Assembly: GCA_903911795.1 (NCBI GenBank) | Contig: CAIWEX010001204.1 | Span: 1 to 38,792 of the forward strand | DNA from: an uncultured Schlesneria sp. | GTDB taxonomy: Bacteria; Planctomycetota; Planctomycetia; Planctomycetales; Planctomycetaceae | Direction: 5' to 3' | Length of the DNA stretch: 38,792 nucleotides | Shown here: piece by piece, positions 9,811 through 18,721 of the stretch | Layout: the number at the start of each line of letters is the position of its first letter | Position numbering within the stretch: position 1 is the stretch's first letter | Program-made: the position numbers and the translations under genes | Notes under the pieces: model-generated | Told to the model about the DNA's origin: nothing | Database searches by the model: none | What the model saw: the letters and a program-made list of their open reading frames with translations, nothing else

Positions 9811-11880
9811 TCAATCCATTACGTCGCCAGTGCGTGGCTGCGTTGCTTCGGCGATGGATGCCAGCAGCGAATGACCACTGGCCAAGCTCAATTGAGGGTC
9901 GCGGTGTTGATTACCCAGTTCACCCAGCAGTTTGCGGATCACTTGTTCAGCTTCCGACTTTTCGTGCATCCAGCGATCACGTGCCGACTGCCATGCGGCA
10001 TCACGCGTGGCGGCATCTGCCGCTGACAGTCGCAGGCGTTCTTCTCCAACGCGCAGCTCCTGATCGCGCGTCGAAATCCATTCCATGAGTTTTTGACGTT
10101 CGTCATGGAATTCCGATCGTAATCGTTCGAACTTTGCCTGAGCATCGAGGTGTTCGCGACGCTGTTCGACCAGTCCTTCGTGCAACTGTCGATAGTATCC
10201 TACCAGCGTATTGCGCACCTGCTCGACGCGCTGGCGAGCCACTTCCTGTCCTGCAGTCTGTGTCAGTTCCACCCAGGCCTCTTCCACAGCCAACCGCATT
10301 TCCAAAGTCGATCGATGGGTGTCTTCCAATTCCGACCGCAGTTTCTCCAGCCGGATTCGTCGACTTTCCAAACTTTCGGCGTGGGAACTGTACAGTTCCT
10401 GTTGTTTCAGAAGCTCTGATTGCTGTGCTTGCCGTTCTGCCTGCCAGGCACTTTGTTCACGCTGCAGGTTCAGTCGATCGACATCGACACTACTGGTAAA
10501 CGCGCGGCGTGACTTTTCGAGCACCTCGCGTTCACGTTCCAGTGATTTCTCACGTTCGTCGATTGAAGCGCGATAGAGATCGATCTGTTGCATCCGGCGG
10601 ATCACTTGCCGACCGTCGTCTTCCACTCGCTGACGTTCAACCTGACGCTCACGACGCTGTTCGTTCTGCGCTCGATCCAGATCCGCTCGTAGCTTTTCCA
10701 GATGTTCCTGCTGGAAGCGAATTCGATTTTCCAGAACCGCTCGTTCCCCGCGGATCTCCGCCAGTTGCGATGAACGAGTTGTATTCCATTCCTCGTGTTC
10801 AGCCTGCCACTGGTTCCGTTCTTCCATCAGAAATTCGGCGTGCTTTGTACGCTCGGCTTCCAGTTCGCTCGCCTGCTGTTCCCGAGCAGCCTGAAGTTCG
10901 GCTCGCTGATCCGCTAACGTCTGTTCCCATTCGGCACGCTCGGCCACGATCTTTTCCAGGAGTTCGGTGCGCTCCATCTGAATGGCGGCGATTTGTTCCT
11001 CACGCATCGCGTGCAGTTCAACATCCTGCGCCAGTCGCGTAGCAGCGAAGTCAGTTTCGGCGTTACGAACCGCTGCTTCGTAGAAGGCTTTTTCCCGTTC
11101 AATCTCCAGTTTTTCGGCCTGAACACTCGCCATCCAGGCATCATGTTCACGCTGAAACTGAGAACGTCGATCTTCCCATTCCGTAATCAAAGCCTGCCAC
11201 AACCGCTCACGCTCGGTCTGAATCAGGCGTTCGGCTTCGACGGTCGCTTCCTGGAGTCGCTGTTCAAGACTCGACGTCAGCGATTTTGCCCGTTCGAATT
11301 CCAGGGTCACCGCCTGACGATCTTCGTCGATCGCCTGACGGTCTGACTTCAATTCTGCGAGCAATTCCTCGCGCAAGGCTTCCCTGCGTTTTTCAATATC
11401 TGCCCGCTCGTGTTCGACAGCCAGTCGTGCCGCATCGATTTGCGCAAGAAGTGACTGAGTCTCCGTCAGGCGATTGGCGAGTTGAATCTCTTCCGCAACG
11501 AGCTTTCGGCGCTGTTCATCGAGTGCAGCTTCGTTCGAAAGCTGGCGAATTTGAAACTGCCGTTTTTCAGCCTCAAATGCGGCGACACGTTCCTCGAGAA
11601 GTGCCTGCCGTTCAGACAGGTCGGCATCTTGAAGCTGGAGCTGTTCCAGGATTCGGCCAGCTTCAAGAAGCAATTGGGAGTTTGGACGGGCTGGCGAATG
11701 TGCAGCAGCTGGCTTAGGGGCAGTACTGGCCGCCGGTGCCACTCCAATCGAATCCGAGATGTGCGGCAAATCGATTCGCAATTCCGTCCCGTTTATCGAA
11801 ACGGTCTTGGAATCGTGATGGGGGTGCTCGACATGCGCACTGCTTCGCTGAGGCGGGGCATCGATCTTCCGCTCGTCCAT
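9811..11880 (-). CDS. Long coiled-coil protein
   Basis: About 690 aa, rich in Glu/Gln/Arg/Ala/Leu with heptad-like periodicity and no recognisable ATPase motif. Likely start is MDERKIDAPPQRSSAH at 11880. Confidence 0.85.
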   Translation of the reverse strand: MDERKIDAPPQRSSAHVEHPHHDSKTVSINGTELRIDLPHISDSIGVAPAASTAPKPAAAHSPARPNSQLLLEAGRILEQLQLQDADLSERQALLEERVAAFEAEKRQFQIRQLSNEAALDEQRRKLVAEEIQLANRLTETQSLLAQIDAARLAVEHERADIEKRREALREELLAELKSDRQAIDEDRQAVTLEFERAKSLTSSLEQRLQEATVEAERLIQTERERLWQALITEWEDRRSQFQREHDAWMASVQAEKLEIEREKAFYEAAVRNAETDFAATRLAQDVELHAMREEQIAAIQMERTELLEKIVAERAEWEQTLADQRAELQAAREQQASELEAERTKHAEFLMEERNQWQAEHEEWNTTRSSQLAEIRGERAVLENRIRFQQEHLEKLRADLDRAQNEQRRERQVERQRVEDDGRQVIRRMQQIDLYRASIDEREKSLEREREVLEKSRRAFTSSVDVDRLNLQREQSAWQAERQAQQSELLKQQELYSSHAESLESRRIRLEKLRSELEDTHRSTLEMRLAVEEAWVELTQTAGQEVARQRVEQVRNTLVGYYRQLHEGLVEQRREHLDAQAKFERLRSEFHDERQKLMEWISTRDQELRVGEERLRLSAADAATRDAAWQSARDRWMHEKSEAEQVIRKLLGELGNQHRDPQLSLASGHSLLASIAEATQPRTGDVMD

Positions 11881-11997
11881 GAGAGGAATCCTTCCCAAAA
11901 AGGCCCGCGAATCCTTGCAGGCCTGGTCGAATTGTCCCGAACATCGTTGGCTCGTCGGAAAATCCGACGAGCTCAATTCCAGTTTCCGAAAACTTGC

Positions 11998-12324
11998 TTA
12001 CAACAGTCCGTCGAGAGCCGCAGAGAGCTTGGACTTCTGGGTCATCCCTACAAATCGCTGCACTTCCCGCCCACCTTTGAACAGAATTACTGTCGGAATT
12101 CCGGTAATTCGATATTCAGAAGGAGTTCCCGGATTGTCATCGGTATTCACTTTTCCGACGCGAACTCGCCCGGAAAACGTGTTCGCCAATTCTTCAATGG
12201 CAGGGGCGAGCATCTTGCACGGACCGCACCACGGAGCCCAGAAGTCGACCAACACAGGGTCTTGGCAGCTAAGCACTTCCGTCGGAAAATTGGCATCCGT
12301 GAATTCAATCACCTTCCCGGCCAT
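11998..12324 (-). CDS. trxA: Thioredoxin
   Basis: MAGKVIEFTDANFPTEVLSCQDPVLVDFWAPWCGPCKMLAPAIEELANTF...VGKVNTDDNPGTPSEYRITGIPTVILFKGG. WCGPCK active site and cis-Pro IPT motif. Confidence 0.96.
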   Translation of the reverse strand: MAGKVIEFTDANFPTEVLSCQDPVLVDFWAPWCGPCKMLAPAIEELANTFSGRVRVGKVNTDDNPGTPSEYRITGIPTVILFKGGREVQRFVGMTQKSKLSAALDGLL

Positions 12325-12727
12325 GTCGTATCCCCTTGCATTCAAACGGCGAATCCCCGATCCCTCGTACCGCAATCTGCGAACGAAGGCGGGGCTCAAA
12401 TAGTGTGGCAAATTATAGGGATACGGCGATTAGTGTCAATTCGGACGGTTTGAGCTGCAACAGATCGGCAGTAGTTGATGGGACGGCGCCAGTCGCAGCA
12501 GGAGGAAAGGGGGGGGGTGGGAGTAATGTGAGGTATGGGTTGATGCATCGACGCAGCCAGCGCCAAAGTAGACGTTTGAAAAGTGGGTGCCCGAACTGCA
12601 TGCGGCTGTGGTTGTCGTCAAATGGCGAAAGACCACAATTCGTCTGGACTTGCGATCACGACTGCGTCAAAGTATTCAGATCGGCCCCGGTACTTTTTGA
12701 GCTCAGTTATTCGAAGAAGATCGACTC

Positions 12728-13552
12728 ATGGATGGTCACGTGTCGGATTCAGGGCAATTCCCGCGTTTTTCGCTGCGACGGTGGTGGCTGCCTGTCGCTG
12801 CCCTCATCGTTGTTGGCGTTGCGTCGTGTCCCATTGCCGCCCAATTCAAGCGGGGCGATCGCGGTATTACACCGTACCGCGTCGTCGCAGATTTCCCACA
12901 CGATCCCGCGGCATTCTCTCAAGGACTCGTGATAGTAGACGGACAGTTATACGAGGGAACCGGAAAGAAAGGGGAATCGACGCTTCGCAAGGTTGACCTG
13001 AAAACGGGACGGGTGGAATTGTTTGTCCCATTGGATCGCAGTTACTTCGGTGAGGGAATTACGATCCTGAACGATCGTATTTACCAACTGACCTGGGAAA
13101 ACCATCTGGGGTTTGTTTACGACCTGAAAACGTTGAAACAACTGAAAACATTTCGTTATTCGGGCGAAGGCTGGGGTCTGACGAATGATGGTAAGCATCT
13201 GATTATGAGCGACGGTACATCCATGCTGAGGTATCTGGATCCTCAATCGTTTGAGGTCGTCAAACGTGTTCGAGTTCGAAACAGTCAGGGTCAGGTCGAC
13301 AAGCTGAATGAACTGGAATACGTGAAAGGAGAAATCCTGGCGAATATCTGGTACGAAGACCGGATCGCTCGAATTTCCCCAGACTCAGGTGAGGTTCTCG
13401 GCTGGATCGATCTGTCGAACCTGTATCCGTCGCGCCAGCGATCCAAGGAAGATGTACTCAACGGTATTGCCTTCGACGAAGCGAGTGGACGGTTGTTCGT
13501 CACCGGAAAGAACTGGCCGAAGTTGTATGAGATTGAACTGTTGAAGAAATAG
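12728..13552 (+). CDS. Glutaminyl-peptide cyclotransferase (glutamine cyclotransferase family)
   Basis: YRVVADFPHDPAAFSQGLVIVDGQLYEGTGKKGESTLRKVDLKTG...LNELEYVKGEILANIWYEDRIARI...NGIAFDEASGRLFVTGKNWPKLYEI; N-terminal hydrophobic anchor. Confidence 0.92.
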   Translation: MDGHVSDSGQFPRFSLRRWWLPVAALIVVGVASCPIAAQFKRGDRGITPYRVVADFPHDPAAFSQGLVIVDGQLYEGTGKKGESTLRKVDLKTGRVELFVPLDRSYFGEGITILNDRIYQLTWENHLGFVYDLKTLKQLKTFRYSGEGWGLTNDGKHLIMSDGTSMLRYLDPQSFEVVKRVRVRNSQGQVDKLNELEYVKGEILANIWYEDRIARISPDSGEVLGWIDLSNLYPSRQRSKEDVLNGIAFDEASGRLFVTGKNWPKLYEIELLKK

Positions 13553-13727
13553 AGGGCATCCCGTTTCAGTGTGGCGCCCCGCGGGCATCAAACTCCAGCG
13601 TCTAACCCATGTTTCGACGCGACACGGAAGTGCGATCCGCACTAGGGCGACTCATCAATCGAGACCGAATTCAAGCTCCCTGATCGTTGCGTGGGAGAAA
13701 CACCATTGGCGCCGATGCCGTTGAAAC

Positions 13728-14975
13728 ATGTCTACAGTCCACCCGATTATCGACGAGATCTACCGCACCGAATCACGTCGGGTCCTGGCGACATTGATCC
13801 GCCTGCTTGGCGATTTTGACCTCGCCGAAGAGGCACTTCATGAAGCGTTCATCGCTGCAACAGAACGCTGGGAAACAGAAGGAATCCCCGACAATCCGCG
13901 AGCCTGGCTGGTCTCGACCGGGCGATTCAAAGCGATCGATGTGCTGCGACGCCGTTCACTGTTCGACACTGTACAGCCAGAAATTGCCCGTAGGATCGAC
14001 GCGATCAGTTCTGCCAACGCATCAAAAGCAGATACGGAAGTCGAAGACGATCGGTTGCGACTGATTTTCACCTGCTGTCACCCCGCATTGTCGTCGGCGA
14101 CTCAGATTGCATTGACGCTCCGTGAAGTCTGCGACCTGACTACCGAAGCAATTGCGGCAGCATTTCTCACTTCCGCCCCAACGATCGCTCAGCGCATTGT
14201 TCGCGGTAAGGCGAAAATCAGGGATGCGGGAATCCCGTATCAAGTCCCTTCAGTCGCCGACCTTCCTGATCGAATCGACTCCGTCTTGTCTGTGATTTAT
14301 CTTGTCTTCAACGAAGGGTACTCGGCATCGTCGGGTGACACGCTGACGCGTCCTGATCTCTCAGGGGAAGCCATCCGACTGGGGCGACTGCTCAGCGAAA
14401 TGTTGCCAGACCCCGAGGTCCTGGGACTGTTGGCGCTCATGATCTTGCATGAATCCCGCAGGACCGCTCGTGTTTCGGAAACGGGTGACCTGATTCTACT
14501 GGAGGATCAGGATCGAAGTCGCTGGAATCAGACATTGATCCAGGAAGGGCGAACTCTAGTTGACCGGGCATTTGCCGGATTGACTGTCGGTGCATATTCG
14601 ATTCAGGCCGCCATTGCTGCCGTTCACGCCGCGTCACGAAGTACCGTTGAAACCGACTGGTCACAGATTGTCACTCTGTATGACCTGCTCGTGGTGGCGG
14701 AATCATCTCCAGTTATTGCCTTGAATCGTGCCGTTGCCATTGCCATGCGTGATGGCCCCGAGGCAGGATTGCAATTGATCGACACGATCCTGGTTGAGGG
14801 GAAGCTATCGGACTACCACCTTGCTCATGCTGCTCGCGCGGATCTCTGCAGGCGGTTGGGAAGGCGAGCCGAAGCGTTGAAGTCTTACCAGCGAGCATTG
14901 CAGTTCGCTCAGCAAATTCCAGAAAAGCGGTTCCTGGAACGGCGGATTAGCGAACTGCAGGAGATCTCTGCCTGA
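13728..14975 (+). CDS. RNA polymerase sigma factor, ECF42-like (sigma-70 region 2/4 plus DUF6596/TPR-like C-terminus)
   Basis: YRTESRRVLATLIRLLGDFDLAEEALHEAFIAATERWETEGIPDNPRAWLVSTGRFKAIDVLRR; LIFTCCHPALS; C-terminal AVAIAMRDGPEAGLQLID. Confidence 0.93.
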   Translation: MSTVHPIIDEIYRTESRRVLATLIRLLGDFDLAEEALHEAFIAATERWETEGIPDNPRAWLVSTGRFKAIDVLRRRSLFDTVQPEIARRIDAISSANASKADTEVEDDRLRLIFTCCHPALSSATQIALTLREVCDLTTEAIAAAFLTSAPTIAQRIVRGKAKIRDAGIPYQVPSVADLPDRIDSVLSVIYLVFNEGYSASSGDTLTRPDLSGEAIRLGRLLSEMLPDPEVLGLLALMILHESRRTARVSETGDLILLEDQDRSRWNQTLIQEGRTLVDRAFAGLTVGAYSIQAAIAAVHAASRSTVETDWSQIVTLYDLLVVAESSPVIALNRAVAIAMRDGPEAGLQLIDTILVEGKLSDYHLAHAARADLCRRLGRRAEALKSYQRALQFAQQIPEKRFLERRISELQEISA

Positions 14976-15754
14976 TGCTGTTTCAATGGATGAAGAACCG
15001 ACGACGTCGAAAACTGGCTGGCGAACCGTTTCCACCGGAGTGGTTGAAGATCGTTCAATCCAATTGCCGTCATTTCGCGACTCTCGATCTCGGCGAACGG
15101 GGACGGTTGCTCCGAGACATTCGCTGGTTCGTGGCAGAAAAGTCGATCGAAGTCTCTGTTGGTCTAGTTCTGACGGATGAAATGCGAGTCACCGTTGCCG
15201 CGCATGCTTCACTGCTGGGACTTGGTTTTCCCGACCCACCATTCGACCGTTTGCAATCCGTGATCCTTCAACCCGAAGTTTATGTCGGAACGAAAATCGT
15301 TCGAGACAAATCAGGGCTCGAATTGCATTCTCAGGACGCCAGGATCGGCGAGACAAGCCGCAATGGACCGGTCCTGCTGTCATGGAAAGATGTTGTGAGA
15401 CAATGCCGCGACGAACCTGATGGACGCAACGTCATTCTCCATGAATTTGCTCATCTGCTGGATATGGTCGATGGCGACGTCGACGGGATTCCGCCGATGG
15501 ATTCGGAAGAAGAGTTTCGCACATGGAAAGACGTGACGCGAAATGAATATCGCCGACTGGTGAATCAGTCCCAACTCGGACGTCGAACGCTGCTCGATCA
15601 ATACGGAGCAACGAGTGAAGTTGAATTCTTTGCAGTCGCGTCGGAAACATTTTTCGAACAACCGTTCGAAATGAAAGTCCTGCATCCACGGCTGTACGAC
15701 GTTCTCAAAAGCTTTTACAAGCAGGACCCGGCTCAGCGTTGGGGAGTTGTTTAG
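14975..15754 (+). CDS. mtfA: MtfA-like zinc-dependent peptidase
   Basis: NVILHEFAHLLDMVDGDVDGIPPM (HExxH), EFFAVASETFFEQP; start overlaps the upstream stop (TGATG). Confidence 0.9.
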   Translation: MLFQWMKNRRRRKLAGEPFPPEWLKIVQSNCRHFATLDLGERGRLLRDIRWFVAEKSIEVSVGLVLTDEMRVTVAAHASLLGLGFPDPPFDRLQSVILQPEVYVGTKIVRDKSGLELHSQDARIGETSRNGPVLLSWKDVVRQCRDEPDGRNVILHEFAHLLDMVDGDVDGIPPMDSEEEFRTWKDVTRNEYRRLVNQSQLGRRTLLDQYGATSEVEFFAVASETFFEQPFEMKVLHPRLYDVLKSFYKQDPAQRWGVV

Positions 15755-15831
15755 TTCGAAAGGGCGCGTTTGCGTGGGCGAAGGCGGTTTTGTCCACTTC
15801 GTATCCATTTTCCGGCACGCATGAAGTGCAT

Positions 15832-16194
15832 TTAATGACGACTTTCAGCGGAAATCAACAACAAATATCCCCAGACCGATACGTTGACCACCCACGCCAT
15901 GACGCTTGACATCAAGTTTGTCGAGACGTTGGTGTTCGATGTCGAAAGGTGGGCCAGCCAACCACTGCAGATTCCAACAAAGAACGTATACATCGATGCC
16001 AGGATCAGACTCCATGTGGCTAGCAAGAATCTCTCTGAAACGTCGTCTTCTTTCATGCCAGCTACCAGTGCCAGCAGGACGACCGGAACGGTACCGATCA
16101 ACGCGTTGATGGCCCCCGCCCTGACGGCGAGGTCGAGGCTCTGCATCCGTTGCCGTTCAGCTTCCCGGGCGAGATCTTCATCTGAGTTTGACAT
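15832..16194 (-). CDS. Small hypothetical membrane protein
   Basis: 120 aa with about three hydrophobic segments (AGAINALIGTVPVVLLALVAG, LLATWSLILASMYTFFVGICSGW, VMAWVVNVSVWGYLLLI). Confidence 0.75.
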   Translation of the reverse strand: MSNSDEDLAREAERQRMQSLDLAVRAGAINALIGTVPVVLLALVAGMKEDDVSERFLLATWSLILASMYTFFVGICSGWLAHLSTSNTNVSTNLMSSVMAWVVNVSVWGYLLLISAESRH

Positions 16195-16270
16195 GATGGG
16201 ATACGATTACCAGACACGGCGAGTAGCGAGCGTACAATCGAGGTAGTTCAGATCGTCGACTCAGCAGAAA

Positions 16271-17110
16271 TCAATAATCCAATGCGACTTTGTGAACAGC
16301 TTCTACGACATTTCGAACGTCGCAACCGTAGAGATTGGCAAAACTGAAACTTCCAATTTCGATCAGGCGATACGATCCGGTTGCGGTAAGTGCAACATCA
16401 ATTGTCCATACCGGGTCAGGTTCCCACCCCGACCGAACGACGCGTTCTGCGAAATCGAAGGCCTCGGGGGAACACGCAACAGTTCGGCAGTAATTACCGT
16501 GATCACGATAGCAACTTCCACAAATGACACGGCCACCTGCAATGACAAATCGCCACTCACTGACGATGGATTGCGTCCGTGAAACGACGACCAGTTCATG
16601 ATCGGGAACATCATAGAATGAAGCGAGTTCGAGGTCTCTGTCAAAGGTCTCGTGGTTGATCACCATCCCCGCAAATACTTTTCGAGTCGTGTTTGGTCGC
16701 ATGAAGAATTGCCCATTGCTGCCAAAACTGCTGAACAATTCATCTTTCATTCTGCGTACGTCACCCAGAGGCAACATGGAATAGCGGTCATTCAAAAGGA
16801 ATTCGCCCAATGCTGGAAAATACGAGGTACACGAGAGACGGTCGAAATTCCCGTAGATTCCTGGTTTCCAAATTGTTCGCTCAGCAATTCGCTCAGCCAG
16901 ACCGATGCAGCCGTGGAAAATGACACGTTCATTATTGGCCACAAGACGAAGATCGGGTTGCCCAGTCTCCTCAAATAAATAACCTGCTTTGACGGCAGTC
17001 AACAAAGTTGCCTTTGCTCCTGTTTCACGGATAGTACGAATGAGTTCGTCCTGATAGTCCGGGAAGACATCGGCTTCAATCAGCCAGCGAATGCCGAAGA
17101 AGTCTGACAT
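16271..17110 (-). CDS. ATP-grasp domain protein (R2K/DUF4343-like)
   Basis: FFMRPNTTRKVFAGMVI...VVVSRTQSIVSEWRFVIAGGRVICGSCYRDHG...WTIDVALTATGSYRLIEIGSFSFANLYGCD resembles ATP-grasp R2K-type proteins. Confidence 0.72.
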   Translation of the reverse strand: MSDFFGIRWLIEADVFPDYQDELIRTIRETGAKATLLTAVKAGYLFEETGQPDLRLVANNERVIFHGCIGLAERIAERTIWKPGIYGNFDRLSCTSYFPALGEFLLNDRYSMLPLGDVRRMKDELFSSFGSNGQFFMRPNTTRKVFAGMVINHETFDRDLELASFYDVPDHELVVVSRTQSIVSEWRFVIAGGRVICGSCYRDHGNYCRTVACSPEAFDFAERVVRSGWEPDPVWTIDVALTATGSYRLIEIGSFSFANLYGCDVRNVVEAVHKVALDY

Positions 17111-17167
17111 GACAGGGCGACCTCAAACTTGCTATTTGATTAGAAGAGGAGACCTGCGGTCAGCCGA

Positions 17168-17214
17168 TTCGGCGGGGTCGGAGACCCGCGCCGAACACGC
17201 GACTCGCGCCGAAC
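17168..17214. repeat. Copy 2 of the dispersed hairpin repeat (TTCGGCGGGGTCGGAGACCCGCGCCGAA)
   Basis: Arms TTCGGCGGGGTC and GACCCGCGCCGAA, followed by a second CGCGCCGAAC. Same arrangement as the reverse complement of 231-296. Confidence 0.6.
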
Positions 17215-17239
17215 TCGCAGGGTATTCTCAAACGAAACA

Positions 17240-18592
17240 TTAACCGACAAGGCCAGCCAGGGTTCCTGTGGCGTCGGCGAATTTTTCGGTCTCCACACCC
17301 ATTTTCTGGGCCATTGTTAACAGTACGTTCGATAGTGGAGGATGTTTGTCGGGATCGAACGCCAGATGTTGCCCGTGCTTCAATCCGAGTTTCTGGCCCC
17401 CTGCAATCAGCGTTGGCAGGTTGCGAGGTGAGTGTTCGCCTCCCTTGCCGGAATTCATGCCGCTGCCGTACAGAACCATGGTGCGATCGAGCATTCGTTC
17501 GTCAGCCTCTTCCGTTGATTTGAGCATCGACAGGAATCGGCCCAGACGTGACAGGTGGAACTTGTCGATCACAGCCAGTTTGGCCAGCATTCCGGCATCG
17601 CCACCGTGATGAGACAACTCGTGATGGTTTTCACCGCCGCCACCATAACCACCAGCCTCGCGCGACCATTCGAACGTGATGACTCGCGTGGTGTCGGTGA
17701 TCATCGCCAGATAGGACAATTCCAGCATCACATCGATCCACATTGGACGGTCATGAGCGTCACCTGGCTTACTACTCAACTGCAAGCCCGTGTTCTTGAC
17801 CTCAGCTTTTGGCCGGTCGATCCACGACTGCAACCGTTCGACCTGCTTTTCTGTCTGGCGGACACTGGAAAGAAATTCGTCGAGTTTACGTCGATCGTTA
17901 ACGCCGAGCTTTCGATTCAACACCGCCGCATCGGCAGCGACGTCGTCCAGAATCGAACGCCGTTCGACGTAACGCTTCTGAGTCAACTCGCGATCGCCGG
18001 CCGACTCCGGCACAAACAATCGTTCAAACAGTCGCTGAGGAGAATTCTCGGACGGGAGCGGCGTCCCGTTAATATCGAACGACAAAGTGTGGCTGTGGCC
18101 TGCCCCGCCTGTTCCTGACATGTCTCCTAACTGAAGTGAAGGATACCGAGTCTCTTTTCCATGAACGTGGGCGACCAACTGGTCGATGGACATGCTGTTT
18201 GTGTAGTCGGCCCCCGGCTTGCTCTTCAGGTTTGCTGCGGTCAGCCAGGTATCGGCACCGCTGTGACCACCAGGTGAAGCGGGATGGCCAAGGCCGGTAA
18301 GAACAGAGAACTCCGTCTGATGTTCTTCCAGAGCTTTCAGCGTAGGTGACAGGGTATACCCCGCACCGGCATCCGTAGGGACCCAATCGAGAATATTCAC
18401 ACCGTTAGGAACGTAACAGCAGATCATTCGTGGTTTGACGACATCTGATTTGCCCCATGATTTGAATGTCGAAGGGGCTGCCAGAGCGTGTGGCAGCATC
18501 GCGTCGAGAAACGGCAATGCAATTGCCGCTCCTGCCGCTCGCAGAACGTGCCGACGTGACAGTGGTTGAGTCTGAATATGAAACATCGTCAA
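17240..18592 (-). CDS. DUF1552 domain-containing protein
   Basis: Tat-like SRRHVLRAAGAAIALPFLDAMLP; MICCYVPNGVNILDWVPTDAGAGYTLSPTLKALEEHQ; VLYGSGMNSGKGGEHSPRNLPTLIAGG. Confidence 0.95.
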   Translation of the reverse strand: MTMFHIQTQPLSRRHVLRAAGAAIALPFLDAMLPHALAAPSTFKSWGKSDVVKPRMICCYVPNGVNILDWVPTDAGAGYTLSPTLKALEEHQTEFSVLTGLGHPASPGGHSGADTWLTAANLKSKPGADYTNSMSIDQLVAHVHGKETRYPSLQLGDMSGTGGAGHSHTLSFDINGTPLPSENSPQRLFERLFVPESAGDRELTQKRYVERRSILDDVAADAAVLNRKLGVNDRRKLDEFLSSVRQTEKQVERLQSWIDRPKAEVKNTGLQLSSKPGDAHDRPMWIDVMLELSYLAMITDTTRVITFEWSREAGGYGGGGENHHELSHHGGDAGMLAKLAVIDKFHLSRLGRFLSMLKSTEEADERMLDRTMVLYGSGMNSGKGGEHSPRNLPTLIAGGQKLGLKHGQHLAFDPDKHPPLSNVLLTMAQKMGVETEKFADATGTLAGLVG

Positions 18593-18721
18593 TCCCTCAA
18601 GAGGGCAGGGCCCTCAACCCAAATGAGCTTTTGCAGACAACGTAATCGTCAAACGACACAAATCCGAATCCGCCAGATGACCAGACTGCGAACCGATCAA
18701 CATCCTATTCTGGCCGAATTG

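Noticed and set aside
9498-12453. Long plus-strand ORFs opposite the coiled-coil and trxA genes (9498-10088, 10509-11042, 11482-12453)
   Set aside because: Antisense to strongly coding minus-strand genes; the translations are low-complexity Pro/Arg/Ser/Phe-rich shadows.
18601-18615. GAGGGC-AGG-GCCCTC hairpin upstream of the DUF1552 start
   Set aside because: Short stem in GC-rich sequence next to the SD; not enough to call a regulatory element.
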